Assembly: GCA_024734495.1 (NCBI GenBank)
Contig: JALMQS010000070.1
Location: 11,566,572-11,630,571 of the forward strand
From: Forficula auricularia
Lineage: Eukaryota > Arthropoda > Insecta > Dermaptera > Forficulidae
DNA: 64,000 bases
Reading direction: 5' to 3'
Shown here: positions 53,812 to 63,727 of the stretch, in pieces
How the letters are laid out: each line of letters opens with the position of its first letter
Position numbering within the stretch: the first letter of the stretch is position 1
Translations under genes and position numbers: made by a program
The notes under the pieces: generated by a model
Seen by the model: the letters and a program-made list of their open reading frames with translations, nothing else
Databases searched by the model: none
What the model was told of the DNA's origin: nothing

Positions 53812-54400
53812 AAGTCTCAACGTTTTGGGAGAATTTCTTCCTTTATCAATGGACATTTTAACAAATTTGAAAAAATAGTTGCTTTTGCAAACATTTATAA
53901 ACATAAACATTTTGAAAATAGAAATGTATGTATATGTTGCAGTAAAAACCCGATTTTTATTAAGAACTCGTTTCGCTGAATACCTTTGTGGCAACTGGAG
54001 TTTGCTGATGTTGGTTGAGTTGGGTTCGGGGGTCTGGAATCTTCATTTTTGACCTTCCGCCTCATTTCGTGTGATTATTTTTAAAAAACGAAAATGCTAA
54101 AAATTAGAAGAAAAGTTGTAGAGGATGTAATTTTTGACATTTTCGTTTAAAAATTTTTGAAAGTAAGCACTGAAAATGGGGCGGAAGGTCAAAAATGAGG
54201 ATTCTGGACCTTTGAACCTGACTCAACCAACATCAGTAAACTCTAGTTGTCATGGGGGTATTCAGCGAAACGCGTTTTAACTAGTAAAAACGGTAAAAAA
54301 TGGATTTTTACTGCAACATATAATATATGTTTATAGTTTCTTTATCATTTCTTTTTTAAAGCAACTATTTTTTCAAATTTTGTTATAAACGTTTTCAGAT
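53812..54400. mobile_element. GGGAGAATTTCTTCC foldback carrying a nested MITE
   Basis: The left arm (ACGTTTTGGGAGAATTTCTT, AACAAATTTGAAAAAATAGT TGC) and right arm (AAGCAACTATTTTTTCAAAT, AACGTTTTCAG) enclose the 53,936-54,317 element. Same family as 48,968-49,955. Confidence 0.7.
53936..54317. mobile_element. Foldback MITE, GTTGCAGTAAAAACC family, copy 2
   Basis: 382 bp, termini GTTGCAGTAAAAACC and TTTTTACTGCAAC, ATAT on both sides. It shares the interior with 3,896-4,306 (TTGTAGAGGATGTAATTTTT GACATTTTCG), differing by about 30 bp of deletions near the termini. Both copies lie inside other foldbacks. Confidence 0.85.
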
Positions 54401-54404
54401 TGTT

Positions 54405-54655
54405 TTTTTTTATGAAATATTAGTATTTATTTAATATGATCCATGTCTTGTATATTTTGGCTTTTTTCTGGGGCTATATGGGCGCTGATTCTGAAAATTG
54501 TATTCGATAGATTGCTCCCCTCAGCTCTAGTTTTTAAGATATCAAAATCTAGAGTGATATTTCAGCCTACCAAATATATCCAGAAACAGGTCTAACATAT
54601 TTTAGGCATCAAAATGTGTATTTGGTCAGTGTAGTATAAATTATGTTGTCACTCT
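54405..54655. other. AT-rich DNA without recognisable gene
   Basis: Nothing assignable. Confidence 0.4.
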
Positions 54656-54949
54656 AATTATTTATTTAGTAGCTAGAAAAGCACATGTTCTTTCGTGTTT
54701 ATGTGATATTGATTGAACCTGACTGATTTCCTTAAAGTAAATATATATATTTTATAAGATGAATAAATATTTGAAATAGCTGATATATTTTTTTCTTAGA
54801 CTTTCGTGCCTTTAACTTCATTTGAATGTTTTTAATTATATATGTATATATTACTAAAAAAAATCTGCTTAAAATGCATTAATTTCATATTAAAATGAGT
54901 AGAATATAAATATATAATTTTTAATAAGTACTATTTTATATATAAGTAT

Positions 54950-55024
54950 ACAGTGGTTAATTGAGTAAATTGGGACAGAATGCTCTCGTGTCGATTTGTC
55001 CCCCAATTAAATGAAACTCTTGTA
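54950..55024. mobile_element. pogo/Tigger-like mini-element 1
   Basis: TACAGTGGTTAATTGAG on the left and CAATTAAATGAAACTCTTGTA on the right, a decayed inverted pair bordered by TA. Assigned by comparison with the better copy at 55,748. Confidence 0.5.
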
Positions 55025-55747
55025 TATCTTCAAAATACTCTAAATATTAGTTTCTGATTTATATTTTCTTTAAAATGAATGTCTTTTTTGCTTAATATAA
55101 ATATTTATATAACATTATAGTTTTGAATATATAATTTTGATATTAAAAATAGTAGAAATATTATTTTATTTGCATAAAAACCTTTTTTTTTTTTTTGTTA
55201 AACTTGGGCATTATTTAATCAAGATTAAATCGGGACCAATGTGCCCCATTTAACTGAAATTCAATGTACTATAGATTGGTGCAAATGTTCTTCTGATTTA
55301 TTTTTCTTAATAATTTTATCAAATATTCAAATTAATTTCTCCTTTTCACTCTATTTTTCTAATATATGTACTTTTTACTTTGTGTTCTATTTTTTTGAAA
55401 CGTCTTAGATATATTATATACCACAATTTTAGTTTATTTTAACCTTAAATATAATAAATGTTATCACTTTATTTATTTAATTATTTAGAATCTAGAACAG
55501 TAATATGTTCTCTCATGTTTATGTGCTTTTGAATCTCACTGATTTCCTTATAAGATAAATAAATATTTGAAATAGTTAATTTTTTAGACGTCCGTGCCTT
55601 TAACATCATTTGAATGTTTTTAATTATATATGAATTATCGAAAAAACGCTTAAATTTTGCACACAAATTGCATTAAATATATAGTAGAAAATATTTTGAT
55701 TTTTTTTTACAATTCTATTTTATATATAGGTAAATAAAATTATATAT

Positions 55748-55840
55748 ACAGTGGTTTTCGGTTAATTGGCAGTTTGTTAAAGAGTTAAATTGGAACAAAA
55801 TGTTCTCGTCTCGATGGGTCCCCAATAAAGCGAAATTCAC
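55748..55840. mobile_element. pogo/Tigger-like mini-element 2
   Basis: About 93 bp: CAGTGGTTTTCGGTTAATTGG at left, CCAATAAAGCGAAATTCACTG at right, flanked by TA on both sides. The CAGTG(G/A)...CG(G/C)TTA form matches pogo-group termini. Non-coding. Confidence 0.65.
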
Positions 55841-56094
55841 TGTATTCTTTTTAATAATAGTGTTTGATTTATTTTTCTCTAAAACTTGATCAAATAAATT
55901 AATTAAAGACACTCTTCTGCTTAGTATAAATATGTTTATTAGACGTCCGCGCCTTTAATTTAATGTTTTTAATTATATATATTTATAAAAATTGCAGAAA
56001 AAAATCCTTTTTAATTTTGGACAAAAATTGCATAAATAAAGTAGAAAATATATTTTTTTTAGATACCTAACTATTTATTTTATATATAAATCAA

Positions 56095-56195
56095 TGGAGT
56101 AGTTTTCGGTTAATTGGTACATTGTTAAAGGGTTAAATCCACCCCATGGACGGGTAAAGTGTCTCAATCTGCTCCAATTAAGTGGTTTTCATTAT
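56095..56195. mobile_element. pogo/Tigger-like mini-element 3
   Basis: TTTTCGGTTAATTGGTACAT on the left and CCAATTAAGTGGTTTTCATT on the right. The left terminus has lost the CAGTG start. Another partial copy is at about 55,220-55,275. Confidence 0.5.
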
Positions 56196-56199
56196 GTAT

Positions 56200-56975
56200 A
56201 TTCAGAAATTTGCATATGTCACTTATCTATTATTTATTCTTCTTTAAAACTTCATCAATTGAATAGAATTAAAAAAGAAAAATTATAATTACAAAAATTA
56301 TTTTAAATTTATAGATAGATAGAGAGAAATGCCCTTGCATACCTGGAAAATCAGGGGTTGAATTGAATTCAAGGGTATTTGTTAACCTTGAAAAGGTACA
56401 AAAAGGCTTTAGAAATATAATTTTATTTGTTCTTTTTTTTGCTAACACTGGCCTAGTTTCAGATTATCTTTGGGGAGGGGGTACATTTACCTGCCTGGGC
56501 AGCTGAAGCAGTAGGTGAACTTTTAGCATTCTAAACTTTTTGAATATCTAATTAAAACTACATTACATATTTTTAAATGTAGGTAAACATAAATAAAAAA
56601 TGTAGTAGTTTTGCTTTTTTAGCTATCAATCGAATTCTAATTAAGCTAAAAACAAGGGATAAATTAGAAATCAAAGAGTAAGCTTTTTTCTATTAAGAGA
56701 ACAATATTTTTTGATTTTAAATATTTCTGTTTCATATATATTTCTTGTAAAAAAAAATAGGTCAAAAAGGCAGTTTCGTGTTTTGACCAAAACTATATCT
56801 CAAAATCTGCAACTGTTGAAAAAAAACTTGAAAATCAGAGCGTATTATTAGGATTCATTTTTATTAGGTTTACCTTCGTGGAGGGACTACTTGTTAAAAT
56901 AGCATTCTAATCCTTTTTAACTTCAAATTAAAACTTCATGTAAACAATCATAGATTTAAAAAAATATAGTTTTTT
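56200..56975. other. AT-rich DNA without recognisable gene
   Basis: Nothing assignable. Some similarity of phrase (AATCGAATTCTAATTAAGCT AAAAACAAG) to about 43,145-43,190 suggests a dispersed repeat. Confidence 0.4.
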
Positions 56976-56980
56976 TTTTA

Positions 56981-57247
56981 TAATCAGGAACGAGGCTTTT
57001 TGAATCACAGTATAGGAAGATCGAGTCCTTATAGAATGAATATGTTAAAAAATATAATGATATCTTATTTTTTAACATAGACTGAAGATGGCATTGAGTT
57101 AATGCCGAAACGTCTCTTGTTTCAAATAAAATTAAATTATAAACGCTGATGAAAATTTTTTATTGAACAAAAGAAAAAATAACCATCATTCTATAAGGAC
57201 TCGATCTTCCTACTGTGATTCAAAAAGCCTCGTTCCTGATTATAAAA
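56981..57247. mobile_element. Inverted-repeat element with hammerhead-like motif
   Basis: Sixty-base near-perfect terminal inverted repeats (ATAATCAGGAACGAGGCTTT ... and complement ...AAAGCCTCGTTCCTGATTAT). At 57,082-57,114 the interior has CTGAAGATGGCATTGAGTTA ATGCCGAAACGTC, a clean core with a GGC/GCC stem. Unlike most others here, the motif is present once and not on both arms. Confidence 0.8.
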
Positions 57248-57249
57248 AA

Positions 57250-58280
57250 TATTATAAGAATCAAATAATTACTATTCCTGAATAAATATAGTTTTATGTT
57301 TTATTTATTACTGTCGTCTTCATATCTATGCCCTCTCAAAAATAGATCAAAATGGCCTTTTTTGGTGTTTTGATCAAAAATATCTCAAATCCCGGAACTG
57401 AAAAAAGAACTCGAAAAACATCATTAAAGCTCTACTTTTTGTGGAGCAATGCAATAAAAGATTTTTATTCATATTTTTCCACCATTGAGGGGTTAAAATA
57501 AAAATTACTATAATTTTGTAATTACCTAGTTTCCAATCGAGTGTATTATATATTATTTAAATTCTAATCTTTAAATTTCTCTCTCTCTCTCCCACGGTGC
57601 TACTATTTTAGCCTCACCGCTGAAAACTTAATGTTTATTTTAAATGTATTAAATTATTTAATTCGACCAACGTGAAAATAAATAGAGAGTAGATCGAAGT
57701 GGAATTAAATAATTTTATATTTAAACCAATTTGCGTAATGGACTATACTAATAGAAATTTAATTTAATTAAAAAAAAAATACTAATTATTTATTTTGAGA
57801 AGGGCCAGCTGAGACCAGTCTTTTGCCCTTTATCATGGCTTATATTAAAACGAGTATTCTATTTTCCCCTACACTTGGGCGATATCATGGATGAATTCAT
57901 GTCCTGTCTAGTTCCTTATCTTTACCATAGATTACAGGTAGTAATTTTTTACTTTGAGGTAGTCCCAGAGGAAAAACAATTTAGGTCAATACAGAGGAAC
58001 AAACAAGTTCACATAAATGTGCTAAATAGAGTATCTCTATTTGTAAAAATAATGAAGTTTACTTACTAAATATGATTTGAGAGGTTTGAGACGGGTTGAT
58101 GAACTGTAAGATTTCTCTCCTTGGTGTAATAATTGATTTAAATTTTCTAATTTATTAGCTTCTTCTAATTTTGTAGACTTTTTTAAAGGAATAATAATGC
58201 TGTATAATTTTTCATTATTTTATTCAATGTTCAAATAATCAAAAGAAAAAAAAACATCATCTCACTTATTAAAATTTTTT
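57250..58280. other. AT-rich DNA without recognisable gene
   Basis: Includes another block of the 43.3/56.7-kb dispersed repeat (AAAATAGATCAAAATGGCCT). The 64-codon plus-strand ORF at 57,875-58,069 has no motif. No gene. Confidence 0.4.
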
Positions 58281-58284
58281 ATTT

Positions 58285-58655
58285 TATTCAAAAACATGTT
58301 TTGGGCTTAATTAATTTAGCCCGAAGGGTGAACCGCGATTGGAATTTGGTGTACATCGTCTTTGGAATTCATTAGATAATCTATTGTCTTCTACTTGGAA
58401 ACGGAAGTGGGAGTAGGTGTACAGAGTTTTAGGTCGCGGTTCACCCCTCGATTTAGCCCATCTTTAATTTTTTTTAAAAATCTTTGTTTGCACACAAAAA
58501 TCAAAAAGTCAAAACATGGTCAATATTATTATAATTTTTTTCTTTTTCTTCCACATTTTATGTATGTTTTCATCTCTTTAAAACAATGATTTTCAAGTTT
58601 TTAAAAAAAACTGAAGATGGTCTAAATTAAGCCCGAAACATGTATTCGAAAAAAA
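58285..58655. mobile_element. Foldback whose left motif is split by a hAT MITE
   Basis: The right arm holds CTGAAGATGGTCTAAATTAA GCCCGAAACATGT (58,611-58,641). The left arm has the complementary version, but the loop between AAGCCC and GGGCTAAAT is interrupted by the 58,322-58,450 MITE. Arm sequence outside the motif includes TATTAAAATTTTTTATTTTA and a counterpart on the right. Confidence 0.7.
58322..58450. mobile_element. hAT MITE, GAGGGGTGAACCGCG family, copy B
   Basis: 129 bp, termini CGAAGGGTGAACCGCG and CGCGGTTCACCCCTCG, perfect 8-bp duplication ATTTAGCC (58,314-58,321 and 58,451-58,458). Interior shares GGTGTACA...TTAGGTCGCGG with copy A. Non-coding. Confidence 0.92.
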
Positions 58656-58659
58656 TAAG

Positions 58660-60395
58660 AGAGATAATTTTTTAACAAGTATTTTTTAACAATCAAGAAT
58701 ATATATTGAGCAGAAGAATTGTATTGATATAGATCGATTTAACTAAGCTATATTTATGGTACATTCCTGTTTTTAACAGATAAACCTCAATTGTCCCGTA
58801 CTATTTCACAGAATTAAAAACCGAAATGTACTTCCTGAAAAATAGGAAAATTTTAACTTGGGTGGTCTAATTTAAAAAATTAATTGACCTGTTTTTCAAA
58901 TACTAATTTTCACTTTTACACCCATCATTGATTGCTATTCAGTCAGTTCAACGAATTAACTTTTTATTACTAACCAGTGGTTTCCTTATTAAACACGAAA
59001 AACCCGTAACTTAACAAAGAAGGTTATTGGCATCTTATTTTGACTTCTAATAAAGTATTATCAGATATAATCAATTAAAAATTATCAGTTGTTGATATAT
59101 AAATATCAAAGTAAAAACAATAATTTATTTATTCAATATTTCAATACATAATTATATCTTCTACGCTGTAGTGCTGGTTTTTCTAATCAATACAATGGAG
59201 TAAAATTAATAGTTACTTGACCAGAAGATTGTATTTTTCCACTTCAATAAAAGTAATCATTTTTTTTTCTAAATAAACATATTTGGGTACCCAAAATAAA
59301 TCAAGAACGAAAGCTCCTAGAAAGTTCTTTCTGGTGAAAAATCTTTTCTTGTTTTTATTACAAACAAATAAAAATACCTTAGATATTTTGCTTTCGAAAA
59401 AGGGAAATGCTGAACATTATTTCATAAGCTCTTGAACGGTTGTAGCTAATGAACTAAAATTTGACCTAAAAGTTTATTTCAATGGGCTGTATACACGTCT
59501 ATCTAATTTGAGCATTCTAGTTCAAACCGTTCGTAGACAAAATATTACTAAATCTTTAAAATTTACAATGAAAGTATGATTGAGTCTTGAAAAAGTTTTT
59601 ACTTTTTCTTCACAATTGTCTGAAATGAAAGTGAATTATTCTAATTTAAGATTCTAAAACTAAATGTCACTAGATTCAAATTTCACTATCCATTGGTTAA
59701 TGAGTCCCTTCTGTCTTTAATATTAAAATTAAAATTAACTTTATAATTTGGTTCTGGGAAGCTGGAGAATAATTTTCCATTCTCTTCTACCTGGAGAATT
59801 TGCTAATAACATTTTTTTTTACATTTATTTTCATACATAAATTTTACAAAATAGAAACTCGAATAATATTGACTTTTTCTTTCTCGCATTAAACTTATAA
59901 TTGTTTAAAATTGATGAAGTTATAAAGAAAATAATTTGTGTGTGGGGGGGGGGGGGGGGCATTGACCATTTTCCACCCATTTGTTTTTATTTAAAATTTC
60001 TCTTCGCTTTGATCTGTTTAATTGCCTAAATGTTCGCAATGTCTATGTTTACTACTAGTACACTAATTTGCAATGCGTATACGTAATAAATAATCATAAT
60101 CTTATTGCTAATTAATTTAGCTTTTAGTTGTCATGTGGGTAATATATATTATTATCTATTAAATTGATATTCTATCAAAAAACATAGTACAAATTTAAAA
60201 ATATTATTAATTTTATTGTTATTTTGAAGCTTTGGGGGTTTAAGAATTTCAGCTGAAATCAAATTATAATTTATTTTACCTTGATTTAAAAAAATTAAAT
60301 ACGACTGCATATGCTTGTTAACTTGCTTCGGTATTGCCGATTTTAAAGAATAAAATTAAAATCATATTTATGAAATTCTTCAACTTACAAATAAA
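58660..60395. other. AT-rich DNA with one repeat fragment
   Basis: About 59,220-59,390 on the minus strand is a weak copy of the dispersed repeat with CTAGAAAGTTCTTTCTGG. A G-run of about 15 lies at 59,944-59,959. No gene or structured repeat otherwise. Confidence 0.4.
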
Positions 60396-60404
60396 CAAAA
60401 AAAA

Positions 60405-60990
60405 AATTATTCATTTATTTTTATTGAGTTTATTTACCTGTTTTTATTCAATTTATTTACTTATTTTATTGAGTTTATTTACTTGTTTTATGCAATTTAT
60501 TTACTAATTTTTATTGAATTTATTTACTTATTTTTATTAAGTTTTTATAAATTTATTTACTAAATTTGAGTTGTTATCGTCCATCTTTGAAAATAATTAG
60601 GCTGGATATTGGGATCTTGGACTCCAAGACCCCAATATCCAGCCTATTTAATTTACTAATTTATATTAAGTTTATTTACTTGTTTTTATAAAATTTATTT
60701 ATTTATTTTTATTGAGTTTATTTACTTGTTTTTACTCAATTTATTTACTTATTTTATTGAGTTTATTTACTTGTTTTATGCAATTTATTTACTAATTTTT
60801 ATTGAATTTATTTACTTATTTTTATTAAGTTTATTTGCTTGTTTTTATAAAATTTATTTATTTATTTTTATTAAGTTTATTTACTTGTTTTTATAAAATT
60901 TATTTATTTATTTTTATTAAGTTTATTTACTTGTTTTTATAAAATTTATTTATTTATTTTTTATTAACATAGTTTATTGTTTTTGTTTTG
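60405..60990 (+). repeat. AT-rich minisatellite
   Basis: Tandem variants of TTTATTTACTTGTTTTTAT and TTATTTTTATTGAGT(T/A) in higher-order units of about 30-45 bp. The last four are the most regular (TTTATTAAGTTTATTTACTT). The array is interrupted at 60,598-60,646 by a palindrome. Confidence 0.8.
60598..60646. repeat. GC-richer palindrome inside the minisatellite
   Basis: TAGGCTGGATATTGGGATCT and its complement AGACCCCAATATCCAGCCTA around a short loop. It would make a very stable hairpin and differs in composition from the array. Confidence 0.8.
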
Positions 60991-60999
60991 TTTTTTAAT

Positions 61000-61470
61000 T
61001 TAATTTACTTGAAAAAAAATTCAAAAATTATTTTTCTTCTTATTTATACTTTCTTAATATAAACCTATAATCAATATTATTCAATTATTAAAAAAAAAAA
61101 TCAATTTTTATTACTAATATTTTTTTCGCATTTATTATTGATCGATTTATGGTGCACTTTTCTGCATGCAGTCCAATGGTTGCCTTGGAAACTTAAATAA
61201 ACATAATCATCATACCTTCCACCTGCATTAAAATCGATGTTAAAAACCCGAATGAATATAATAGTAAAGCCCTTGGAGCGATGACGCCAGCACCTTCTCT
61301 CAGTGCGCACTGGAATCATTCTAAAGAAATCAGGAGAGAGTCTTAAGTACTAAAAGCAAGTTAATATAGATAATTTTTATTACATGTCAGAAGAATTGTG
61401 TTCACTTCCTCAGAAATTCAACCCGAATGCCCAAAATAGCAATCCGGATCAATTGGCTAACTCTGAAGTA
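61000..61470. other. AT-rich DNA without recognisable gene
   Basis: A small GC-richer patch at 61,275-61,330 (minus-strand ORF 61,101-61,319) has no motif. Nothing assignable. Confidence 0.4.
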
Positions 61471-61474
61471 GACC

Positions 61475-61606
61475 CGAGGGGTGAACCGCGACCTAAAATC
61501 GTTTCCAAATCACTTCCACTTTCATTTCCAAGTAGATGAGAATAGATTATCTAATGAATTCCAATGACAGAGTATACACCTAATTTCAATCGCGGTTCAC
61601 CCCTCG
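61475..61606. mobile_element. hAT MITE, GAGGGGTGAACCGCG family, copy C
   Basis: 132 bp, termini CGAGGGGTGAACCGCG and CGCGGTTCACCCCTCG, perfect 8-bp duplication AGTAGACC (61,467-61,474 and 61,607-61,614). Inverse orientation to copies A and B (CCTAAA at left). Confidence 0.93.
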
Positions 61607-61734
61607 AGTAGACCTATCTGAGATTTATATCGCGTAAAATATTTCTATCATATATTTAATCTTAATTTATAAAAGTGATTCTCAATTTAAACACATAGCC
61701 ATGGCAGATAGTTAAGTGTTTCAAATTTTGATTT

Positions 61735-62200
61735 GATTTAATAGATAAGAATTAATTAAAATACTAGGTGGGTTTCACATAAATAAAACAAATAAATTTT
61801 CATCTTGATATATATTTCGGATTTTAACGAACTTTAACATATTGTAGGAGCCGGGTTAGCTCAGTCGGCTAACGCACTGGCCTCGCTTCGGCATCGATCG
61901 ATTATGACGATGTTGGAATGGAAGGCCGGGGTTCGATCCTGGCTGGCAAATAAAATTTTTACCGGCTAAAAACTCGACTCCCTCACTAACCCTACTAACA
62001 CTTTACTTATGTGCTGTCTAAATGGGCTTTGTTGCCCGGTGACATTAAATAAATAAATAAAAAACAACAACATATTTTATCTCCTGAAAATGGGTTGATA
62101 ACCCAAAATAATTATCAAGATAAAAATTTATTTGTTTTATTTATGTGAAACCTACCTAGTATTTTAATTAACTCTTCTTTAAATGTTTCACCTAGAACCG
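61735..62200. mobile_element. Foldback interrupted by a SINE
   Basis: Arms about 61,755-61,850 and 62,070-62,175: AATACTAGGTGGGTTTCACA / TGTGAAACCTACCTAGTATT and AAATTTTCATCTTGATA / TATCAAGATAAAAATTT. The right arm has CTGAAAATGGGTTGATAACC CAAAAT (62,084-62,109), a decayed member of the recurrent motif. Beyond it, GTTTCACCTAGAACCGACAG matches the 46.87-kb end. Confidence 0.75.
61852..62060 (+). mobile_element. tRNA-derived SINE with long variable region
   Basis: A-box TTAGCTCAGTCGGCTAACGC and B-box GGGGTTCGATCCTGG. GCCGGG and CCTGGC can pair as an acceptor stem. The long segment between (CTCGCTTCGGCATCGATCG...) exceeds a normal tRNA. A non-tRNA body (GACTCCCTCACTAACCC, GGGCTTTGTTGCCCGGTGAC) leads to an (AAAT)n tail. 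ACATATT on both sides (61,845-61,851; about 62,070) is a probable target duplication. Confidence 0.85.
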
Positions 62201-62204
62201 ACAG

Positions 62205-62755
62205 CAATGATTGATTTAATGTATGCCACTCTCTCGTGATTTCGTTACAAATTTAGGTATATAGTAGTCAGCTTCTATTAGCAAATGAATTTTTATAAAA
62301 TATTATATTATTAATCTCTTAATAATCTAATAATAAAAATTCAAAATTCCTGCATTTTTTAAATAAAATATATGTAATATATATATAATTCTCTATATAA
62401 AACCACGCATCACATTTTTTTGTCCAATTGAATAAATCACCAAATAGATAGATTAATATATTAAACAGGCTTTTCATTAAAACGATAGGTAACGTTGAAA
62501 TTACGATTAAATCTTTAATAACATTTTTATTTTTTTAATTTTAATTCAAAAAAATCCATTCATTTCTAATTTTTGTTTAAAAAATGTTAAACCCTTTGTA
62601 GAGAGATGGATTTGTTAATTAATATGAAAGACATTTTAATAAAATGTCTGTCCACCTCTCCCATGTGAATCGGTTAGTTATAAAAAAAAAGTAAAACAAT
62701 CTAAATTCCAATAAAGCATTAATTTATTTAAAATGAAAAAAAAAAGTAAGCGTGT
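62205..62755. other. AT-rich DNA without recognisable gene
   Basis: Nothing assignable. Confidence 0.4.
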
Positions 62756-62759
62756 TTCC

Positions 62760-63028
62760 ATTTGGGATGAAATTAATAGGCCCAGGTGGGGGGGGTATTT
62801 GGCGCAAAAGGCAAAAGTGGTTTATATGTCTGTTTGGGCAGCCGGGGCTGATGGAGAGAGGGTATTGGGCACTGGAATGAGCCAGGTCTCGGAGGTTGAG
62901 GAGAGGCAGGTTCAGGTTCAGGTCTGGCCTTGCTCCATAGAACCATTGTGTGTTCAGGTCGACCCTGACCGGCCATTCCAGGTCCAAAGCACCGTCCAGG
63001 TCCTCCAGCAGGCCGGCCGGCAGGCAAC
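62760..63028. other. Unassigned GC-rich stretch
   Basis: Open in several frames on both strands (109, 105 and 137 codons), which is a composition effect. Repeats of CAGGT/CCAGG phrases give QVQVQV- and proline-type translations. No domain. It directly precedes a direct repeat and may be the internal part of a transposon. Confidence 0.3.
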
Positions 63029-63245
63029 ATGGCCACCAACCGACCACTCCAGGCAAAATTAACGCCCGGTGCACCCTGAAATTTTTCCATAAACTCTTCT
63101 TATTATCTAAAATTATCCCCCTACGTTGTAACTTCAATTTATTTATTAAATAATGCTCTGAGGCAGATACAACAAGTCATTTGATACAATATAGTAAGAA
63201 ATAATATAAGCACAACAGATACAATAATAACTACCAAGGGCCGGT
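63029..63245 (+). repeat. Direct repeat, copy 1
   Basis: ATGGCCACCAACCGACCACT through CTGAGGCAGATACAACAAGT to GGGCCGGTTGTATG. It pairs with 63,437-63,660 at roughly 90 percent identity by eye. Each copy is followed immediately by a GGGCCGGTTGTATGTCG inverted-repeat element. Confidence 0.75.
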
Positions 63246-63357
63246 TGTATGTCGCAAAGTAAATGCTGTGCCTGTCATGTGATTGGCCATCCCAGTCCCT
63301 CCATTTACCCTTTGTTAGTTGTAAAAAGCATTTACTTTGCGACATACAACCGGCCCT
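63239..63357. mobile_element. GGCCGGTTGTATGTCG MITE 1
   Basis: 119 bp, termini GGGCCGGTTGTATGTCGCAA AGTAAATGC and complement. Interior with GCCTGTCATGTGATTGGCCA TCCC, which recurs at about 63,810-63,845. Non-coding. Confidence 0.8.
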
Positions 63358-63436
63358 AAGCCAGTACTTCTCAACCCAAACTATACCGAGGACCACTAAA
63401 ATTCTCGATTAGTTGACCATAGACCGGTGAAAAAAA

Positions 63437-63660
63437 TGGCCACCAACCGACCACTCCAGGCAAAATTAACGCATGGTGCACCCTGAAATTTTCCCATAAA
63501 CTCTGATTATTATTTAAAATTAATCCTTCGACGTTGTAACTTCAATTTATTTATTAAATAATTCTCTGAGGCAGATACAACAAGTCATTTGATACAATAT
63601 GGTGAGAAATATTATAAGCACAACAGCAGATACAATAACAACTACTGAGGGCCAGTTGTA
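63437..63660 (+). repeat. Direct repeat, copy 2
   Basis: Second copy of 63,029-63,245. The spacer to its left starts with a hAT-like end CCAGTACTTCTCAACCC (63,361) and ATAGACCGGTGAAAAA, suggesting that both repeats are inside or next to a decayed hAT element. Confidence 0.75.
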
Positions 63661-63725
63661 TGTCGGTTGGTAAACTCTTTGTCAACGTTTAAAAAGAGCT
63701 TACCAACCGACATACAACCGGCCCT
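63649..63725. mobile_element. GGCCGGTTGTATGTCG MITE 2
   Basis: 77 bp: GGGCCAGTTGTATGTCGGTT GGTAAACTC and complement ending ACATACAACCGGCCC. It shares only the terminal 17 bp with MITE 1. Confidence 0.75.
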
Positions 63726-63727
63726 AA

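Larger units (their letters stand above)
54656..56200 (+). repeat. Three diverged tandem units with pogo-like inserts
   Basis: Units begin near 54,656, 55,470 and 55,930. They share CTGATTTCCTTA (first two), then CCGTGCCTTTAAC...TTTGAATGTTTTTAATTATA and a TTTATATATA segment, and each ends with a small TA-flanked element. The first and second are full length and the third is shortened at its left. Divergence is high, so the duplication is old. Non-coding. Confidence 0.65.

Noticed and set aside
62724..63137. Overlapping ORFs of 105-137 codons on both strands
   Set aside because: A composition effect in a GC-rich stretch; Gln/Val and Pro runs appear in every frame and part lies in a duplicated repeat.
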